Shown here piece after piece: positions 59,566-64,000 of a stretch of DNA of 64,000 nt. This DNA comes from an uncultured Christensenella sp. (GTDB lineage Bacteria; Bacillota; Clostridia; Christensenellales; Borkfalkiaceae). How positions within the stretch are numbered: the stretch's first letter is position 1; the number at the start of each line of letters is the position of its first letter. The notes under the pieces are model-generated. The model was given only the letters and a program-made list of their open reading frames with translations. It did no database searches and was not told where the DNA came from. The DNA lies in contig CAJTVA010000003.1 in the NCBI GenBank assembly GCA_910579585.1, forward strand, positions 4,420-68,419, read 5' to 3'. Position numbers and translations under genes: made by a program.

Positions 59566-62500
59566 ATGAGAAAACTTAAAAAAACATTAAAAGCTCTGCT
59601 GTGCGCGTCCGTTATTATCACTATGGGAATTTCGACTGTCGCCTGCAACACTGACAACCCGGAAGATGAACTTCCGCCTGACGAACCGGGCTATGTTGAC
59701 CCCGATGACGTATTTGTTCCGCCCGACGACGGAAGCGAAGGAATTGACTGGACCAAGTATTGGGACGGCGTAAGCTCCGTCGGCGGCTCCTCGGACAATT
59801 TCAAGTTTACCGGTTCTAAGGATATCGGCACTTTAACGGGTGACTATACTCCTGCCCTTAAGCCGGCAAACGAGGGCGAGCCTGTCATTGTATCTTTCAC
59901 TGACGGCGTTTTTTCACAGTCTATTACATACGGCGGTTTGGCTGTTAAGCCGAATGACCCCGAAACTGCAGGCAAAATGTTTGTAGGCTGGTATAAGGAA
60001 TCAGGCTACATCAATGAATATACTTTCACCGAACCTGTCACTTCTAACATTACACTATACGCTAAATGGGCAAATTTACCTTCGAACATACACAGCGTAG
60101 AGGGCAACAACGAAAGCTTAGCAGTTGCGTTTTCCGGCAATGCAAGCACGGAAGTCAAATATACCAAATCAGGTACCGAAAACTGGAAAACCGTAGATAA
60201 AGAACTTGTCCGTGCGCTAGACAGCTCTACGACAAGGGTCGATATTCTCGGCTTAGCCGCAGGAAAATACGACGTGCAAATCGGCACAACAAAACTTCCT
60301 GCACCTGTAACCGTCACCTCATATGACCGTTCAGGCTATGCGCATTTCAACAGAAAGTCGACCGAACCCGCTTACACCGGTGTCGGAGCATATAATGACG
60401 ACGGAACATTAAAAGATAACGCTCTCGTTATCTATGTCACCGAAGAAAATAAAGACACGGTAATGCGTGATTTAGCTACAACAGACCCCGACGTCGCAAA
60501 AGCTATGTTCAAAATTCCCGGAAATGATTGGGGCGGCAAGAATGCGGACGGTATCGGTTGGTGGTTAAACAATAACCAATATACGGCAAGCAATGCAGGA
60601 AGTAAGAAAAATAAAGTCCCCAGCAACACTTACGATGCGGCTAACGGTGGCAAACTCTCGTTTAAAGCAATAGACAGACCAATTGTCATAAGATTTCTCG
60701 GTACTGTAACTACCCCCGAGGGATTAACTGCTTATAATGACACCAAAGAAGGCGGCGGCGTCGGCGATAACGGTCATATGGCACGTTTAAAAAACCTTAA
60801 AAACGTTACGCTTGAAGGTGTTGGAGATAACTCGGTAATTAAAGGCTGGGGCTTCCACTACGTTATCGGAACTGACGCTACTAGCGGGCAGGGCACCAGC
60901 TTTGAGGTAAGAAACCTTACCTTTACAGAATACCCCGAGGACGCTATTGGTATGGAAGGTCAGCAATCAGGCAGTCAAATCACTGCGGCGGTTGCAAGAT
61001 GCTGGGTACACCACAACACTTTCCTTCCCGGTTACTGTGCAAATCCGGCCGAAAGCGATAAGGCAGAAGGCGACGGAAGCTGTGACTTTAAGCGCGGCGA
61101 ATACTACACCTGCTCCTATAACTATTTTGAGTGGTGCCACAAAACAAACCTTATCGGTTCTTCCGACGATTCGCTTCAATACAACATATCTATGCACCAC
61201 AATATGTGGTACAACTGCGGTTCTCGTATTCCTTTATTAAGACAATCAAACTGTCACTTCTATAACAATTACGTTTGCGGCGATGCTGCGGCAAAATCGC
61301 CTTACTCTCACATTTCAAAAGCCGCTTTAAGCTACGTTCACTCCCTTCGCGCAAACTGCTATATGTTCAGTGAAGCAAATTACTATGAAGGCAGTAAAAA
61401 CGTAACTGACGGCAAATCAGGTGGAAGCGCGAAGAGCTGGAACGACGTTGTAACGCAATGCTTCGGCACGAATACAATGTCTAGCGTAACCAGCCGAGAG
61501 CAAAAAGTCGGCAACAACTGTAAATATGGAAGTACGGACTACTCCTCATTTGATACTAACCCCTCGCAATTCTATTATGACTCAAATACTAAGACAACAG
61601 AGGCTCTTTTAGATGACCCCGTTGCCGCAAGAACTAGAGTTTTATACGAAGCGGGCGCGTTAGGTTTCGAGCCCCCGATAACACAGCAGAAAACGACGAC
61701 TACCCCGCAAAACCCTTCAAACATAACTTTACCGAAAGGCGGCAAGGCTAAGGGTGAAATAGTTGTATTCAAACTTACAGGTATGACGGAAGTAACGCTT
61801 ACCTCAACTTCAATAGGTGATGTCGCCCCCGATTTATACGACAATTACGGCAGAGTTTGGCTTGAAAGCTTCACCGGCACGAAAACAGTTATTCTTCCTA
61901 CCGGAACTTATATCGTTGCCAGCGGGCAGAAAGACAAAGAAAGCACTTTAACGGATATCACGTTTGTTGAAGGCGAAGGGAACTCTGAAGCAAGAGTTGA
62001 AGCGGCTAAAACGGCACTTGCGGCTATCCCCTCCACTATAACTATCAGCAGTGAATACGTTATAAGCCAAGCCAAAGAAGCTTACAGCTCGCTAATTGGC
62101 AATGAAGTCGAGCAAATCGACGCGGAACTTATAGAACGCTTTGCAAAAGCTTCCGCCGCTTATGAAGATTTGCTTGCGGAATATGTAGTTAAGCGTATTG
62201 AGTATATTGGCGAAGTTACAGCTGACTCTTACATAAAGATTAATGCGGCACAAACCGCTTATAATAAACTATCGGTTGAAAATCAGGCAAAAGTAACAAA
62301 CTATGCCACTCTCACCACTGCTTGGAAAACTTTTGACGGCTTTGCTGTGGCTAATGTAATTAACAGATTAAATGATTTACCCGATTTGACCGCGGAAGAC
62401 GTAAATATTAAGTCAACCGCAACGTTAGATAAGCTTTATGACTGGTTCAATGCAGTTCAAGACGCTTATAACGACTTGAACGGTGACGAAGACAGGCGCG

Positions 62501-63102
62501 GCGAAGTTCCTGCTGCCTCGCTGAAAAAGCTGACTGACGGTTTGACGGAACTGAAAAGCACAGAAAATTTCTTATCGTTTAAAGATACTCTTTCAAACGC
62601 AAAAGTCGAAGACGCGCACTCTGTTGGCGGCACACTTGTAAACCTTTATGAAGCTTTATCTGATGCTCAAAAAGCAAAACTTTCGGCAGAAGAAACAGCT
62701 AAGTTTAACGAAATCAAAGCGATTTACGACGAATTTGCAAGCCATAGACAAATGATTGTGTTCAATAGCAGCACCGCGACTACTGACAACGCAAGCTTCT
62801 GGACTTACAAAGCTTCTTATGAAAAAGATACTGTTGCAACCATAGACGGTACTACATACTCCTACGGACTGAAGCTTGACAGCAGTAACTCGCTATCATT
62901 TACTACTTCAAGTGATATGACGTTAAAAATCACCTACGGTAGAAAACAGAGAATCAATATCGACGGAGAAGAAATAAGGGGCGAAACTGTAGGTGACCAC
63001 TACGTAGTAACCGTTACAATTAAAGCCGGCGACCATAACATCATCAAGGGCAAAGACGGCACCAACGCAATCTTTATGGTAGAACTTACCCCCGCAAAAT
63101 AA
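59566..63102 (+). CDS. Large multidomain pectate lyase-like lipoprotein
   Basis: A 1,178-residue surface lipoprotein. The signal peptide ends in STVAC near residue 27 and an acidic proline-rich linker follows. Around residues 100-165 is one InlB-type repeat (FVGWYKES...LYAKW), then an Fn3-like module and a PL1-like right-handed beta-helix (RCWVHHNTFLPG, HHNMWYNCGSRIPLLRQ). Next comes a beta-sandwich-like domain near residue 720, helical FIVAR-like repeats at about 790-1050, and a C-terminal carbohydrate-binding-like domain. It shares repeat, linker and catalytic layout with the 13733-16003 gene. ATG at 59566 lies five bases after AGGAG; 59563 is also possible. Confidence 0.83.
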   Translation: MRKLKKTLKALLCASVIITMGISTVACNTDNPEDELPPDEPGYVDPDDVFVPPDDGSEGIDWTKYWDGVSSVGGSSDNFKFTGSKDIGTLTGDYTPALKPANEGEPVIVSFTDGVFSQSITYGGLAVKPNDPETAGKMFVGWYKESGYINEYTFTEPVTSNITLYAKWANLPSNIHSVEGNNESLAVAFSGNASTEVKYTKSGTENWKTVDKELVRALDSSTTRVDILGLAAGKYDVQIGTTKLPAPVTVTSYDRSGYAHFNRKSTEPAYTGVGAYNDDGTLKDNALVIYVTEENKDTVMRDLATTDPDVAKAMFKIPGNDWGGKNADGIGWWLNNNQYTASNAGSKKNKVPSNTYDAANGGKLSFKAIDRPIVIRFLGTVTTPEGLTAYNDTKEGGGVGDNGHMARLKNLKNVTLEGVGDNSVIKGWGFHYVIGTDATSGQGTSFEVRNLTFTEYPEDAIGMEGQQSGSQITAAVARCWVHHNTFLPGYCANPAESDKAEGDGSCDFKRGEYYTCSYNYFEWCHKTNLIGSSDDSLQYNISMHHNMWYNCGSRIPLLRQSNCHFYNNYVCGDAAAKSPYSHISKAALSYVHSLRANCYMFSEANYYEGSKNVTDGKSGGSAKSWNDVVTQCFGTNTMSSVTSREQKVGNNCKYGSTDYSSFDTNPSQFYYDSNTKTTEALLDDPVAARTRVLYEAGALGFEPPITQQKTTTTPQNPSNITLPKGGKAKGEIVVFKLTGMTEVTLTSTSIGDVAPDLYDNYGRVWLESFTGTKTVILPTGTYIVASGQKDKESTLTDITFVEGEGNSEARVEAAKTALAAIPSTITISSEYVISQAKEAYSSLIGNEVEQIDAELIERFAKASAAYEDLLAEYVVKRIEYIGEVTADSYIKINAAQTAYNKLSVENQAKVTNYATLTTAWKTFDGFAVANVINRLNDLPDLTAEDVNIKSTATLDKLYDWFNAVQDAYNDLNGDEDRRGEVPAASLKKLTDGLTELKSTENFLSFKDTLSNAKVEDAHSVGGTLVNLYEALSDAQKAKLSAEETAKFNEIKAIYDEFASHRQMIVFNSSTATTDNASFWTYKASYEKDTVATIDGTTYSYGLKLDSSNSLSFTTSSDMTLKITYGRKQRINIDGEEIRGETVGDHYVVTVTIKAGDHNIIKGKDGTNAIFMVELTPAK

Positions 63103-63119
63103 ATCTTATACCACAAACC

Positions 63120-63153
63120 AAAAAAATCACGGCACCCGCCGTGATTTTTTTAT
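63120..63153 (+). terminator. Terminator after the large pectate lyase
   Basis: A 13-bp hairpin (AAAAAATCACGGC arms around ACCC) with a seven-T run. 63154-63241 has no visible gene. Confidence 0.9.
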
Positions 63154-63241
63154 CTGACCGGAATATTATCAAAAAAACTAGTTAAAGTTTTTAGCATTGT
63201 ATTGATATTATAATCTCCGTGATTTTTTTGGTTTAAATAGA

Positions 63242-63570
63242 TTAAATTCTTTTAAGAAAACGTTGAACGATATCAGACGGGGTATAAAACGCCGCCATAA
63301 TTCTTGCCTCTTTTGACTCTTCAACGACCTTATAAGCGATGACGAAATTATCGATGTCCGCTCTACGGTATTCGTTTTTATCAGTAACAAGATTATTCTT
63401 CAAAAGCGGCATCGAATACGGGAACTCAGTAACTATTTCAATCGTTTTTATAATGTGCCCTAAAAGATTTTTTGCCGCCTGCGGGTTTACAAGCTCGTTA
63501 GATATGTAGAAAGCGTTTCATAAATATCTTTTTCAGTTTGCGGTAAAATCACGCTTTTGTATCTATTCAT
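63242..63570 (-). pseudogene. ParE/RelE-type toxin, frameshifted
   Basis: The ATG at 63570 overlaps the antitoxin stop, as usual for these pairs. It reads MNRYKSVILPQTEKDIYE and then stops early. In the next frame the family sequence continues (YISNELVNPQAAKNLL) to a stop at 63242, including the conserved DIDNFVIAYKVVEE. The switch lies at about 63509-63519, next to an AAA run; one extra A would restore a 109-residue ParE/RelE toxin. Either the toxin is inactivated or the assembly has an indel. Confidence 0.8.
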
Positions 63571-63847
63571 ACTTCAATTTCAACTCCGACACAAAATCAC
63601 TGAAAGAACGCATTTGCCCTGCACTTTCCTGCGCTTCTGCGTTTCTTAATTTTGCGGCAAAAACTTTAAGAATTTCTTCTTCATTCGAAGAAACTGTCGT
63701 CACATTGAAAGGTATTCCCTTTTCACGAATAGCCGCAAGTAAAAACATATTTACGGCTGTTGTCATATCAAGCCCCATTTTATTGAATAAATCTTTTGCT
63801 TCGTCACGAACTTCTGTGTCAACTTTAATATTAACGTTTGTTTTCAC
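63563..63847 (-). CDS. RelB/DinJ family antitoxin
   Basis: A 94-residue ribbon-helix-helix antitoxin. The N-terminus TNVNIKVDTEVRDEAKDLFNKMGLDMTTAVNMFL matches RelB/DinJ. It would bind the adjacent ParE/RelE toxin and repress its own promoter. The start is a GTG at 63847 with GAGGT upstream. The antitoxin is intact while the toxin frame is broken. Confidence 0.92.
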   Translation of the reverse strand: MKTNVNIKVDTEVRDEAKDLFNKMGLDMTTAVNMFLLAAIREKGIPFNVTTVSSNEEEILKVFAAKLRNAEAQESAGQMRSFSDFVSELKLKYE

Positions 63848-63877
63848 TGCACTACCTCTTACTAATATTATACTTAT

Positions 63878-63906
63878 ATTCTAACAAATTATACGCCTAT
63901 TGTCAA
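63878..63906 (-). promoter_or_regulatory. Antitoxin-toxin operon promoter
   Basis: TTGACA (63901-63906, minus strand), 17 bp, TAGAAT (63878-63883). AT-rich imperfect palindromes between it and the GTG may be the antitoxin's operator. Confidence 0.72.
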
Positions 63907-63949
63907 CACATCAGGCATATTTTTGTATTATATCAACAATGTGCATAGA

Positions 63950-63980
63950 AAAGCCCCGCGCGGGCAAGCCGCGCGGGGAA
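63950..63980 (-). terminator. GC-rich terminator of a gene beyond the right edge
   Basis: A 10-bp hairpin CCCCGCGCGG/CCGCGCGGGG (63954-63978) followed by CTTTTC on the minus strand. The gene it serves would lie to the right of the window. Confidence 0.65.
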
Positions 63981-64000
63981 AAGATTTGCCTTTTAGGTTA

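Noticed and set aside
63208..63390. 60-residue minus frame downstream of the antitoxin
   Set aside because: It is out of frame with the ParE-like sequence, which is the real coding signal there.
1..64000. CRISPR arrays, prophage or insertion sequences
   Set aside because: No regularly spaced repeats, transposase, integrase or phage structural genes were seen.

Overview
The window looks like a chromosomal segment of an uncultured spore-forming Clostridia (Firmicutes). The grounds are a complete spoIIIAA-AH operon, spoIVB, ytfJ/ytfI-like genes, a mutS2-uvrC-U32 peptidase block, TTGACA/TATAAT-type promoters with AGGAGG-type ribosome binding sites, and an OLE RNA next to its membrane partner gene. 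No phage, plasmid, transposase or CRISPR array is visible. Most genes lie on the minus strand in tightly overlapping operons.

Layout. 1-6389: partial HTH membrane regulator, acpP, then a minus-strand operon (ylxY-like deacetylase, M16 peptidase, hypoxanthine-DNA glycosylase, AlkD-like protein, Tex). 6467-13644: uvrC, HAD phosphatase, U32 peptidase and mutS2, in translation-coupled order. 13733-16003: secreted pectate-lyase lipoprotein. 16121-20079: ArsR regulator, copper ATPase with an attached C-terminal CopZ-like domain, and a nitroreductase divergent from an HxlR regulator. 20126-26820: asparaginase, asnS, rpmF, yceD, ackA, pta, and tmcAL on the plus strand. 26896-34383: rluB, two D,D-carboxypeptidases, ytfJ/ytfI, scpAB, an M50 protease and lysA. 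34412-44997: SpoIIM-like protein, spoIVB, recN, argR, nadK, tlyA, dxs, oapA, OLE RNA, ispA, folD, nusB. 45076-49953: asp23 and the spoIIIA operon. 50081-59371: an accessory-looking stretch bounded by two tRNA-Leu genes and followed by small enzymes, with polA-coaE inside and a frameshifted AraC gene. 59566-63102: a second, 1,179-residue pectate-lyase lipoprotein. 63242-63847: a RelB/ParE-type toxin-antitoxin pair whose toxin frame is broken.

The most notable non-coding feature is the roughly 590-nt OLE RNA at about 42260-42849 (minus strand), the only intergenic stretch over 300 bases. It has its own promoter with 17-bp spacing, its ends close into a long helix, a weak terminator follows it, and the next gene encodes a four-helix membrane protein with the DxxxD motif expected of OapA. 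The neighbouring ispA, folD, nusB and dxs genes match the known OLE context. This is a known but poorly understood RNA-membrane complex, not a new class.

Other points worth a second look are a structured 150-bp element inserted between spoIIIAB and spoIIIAC; a CopA whose phosphorylation motif reads DKTAT and whose CopZ-like tail has its own internal ribosome binding site beside an A-AAA-AAG heptamer; and a nadK promoter that would leave an almost leaderless transcript. All functional calls rest on motif and context reading; no database search was possible.
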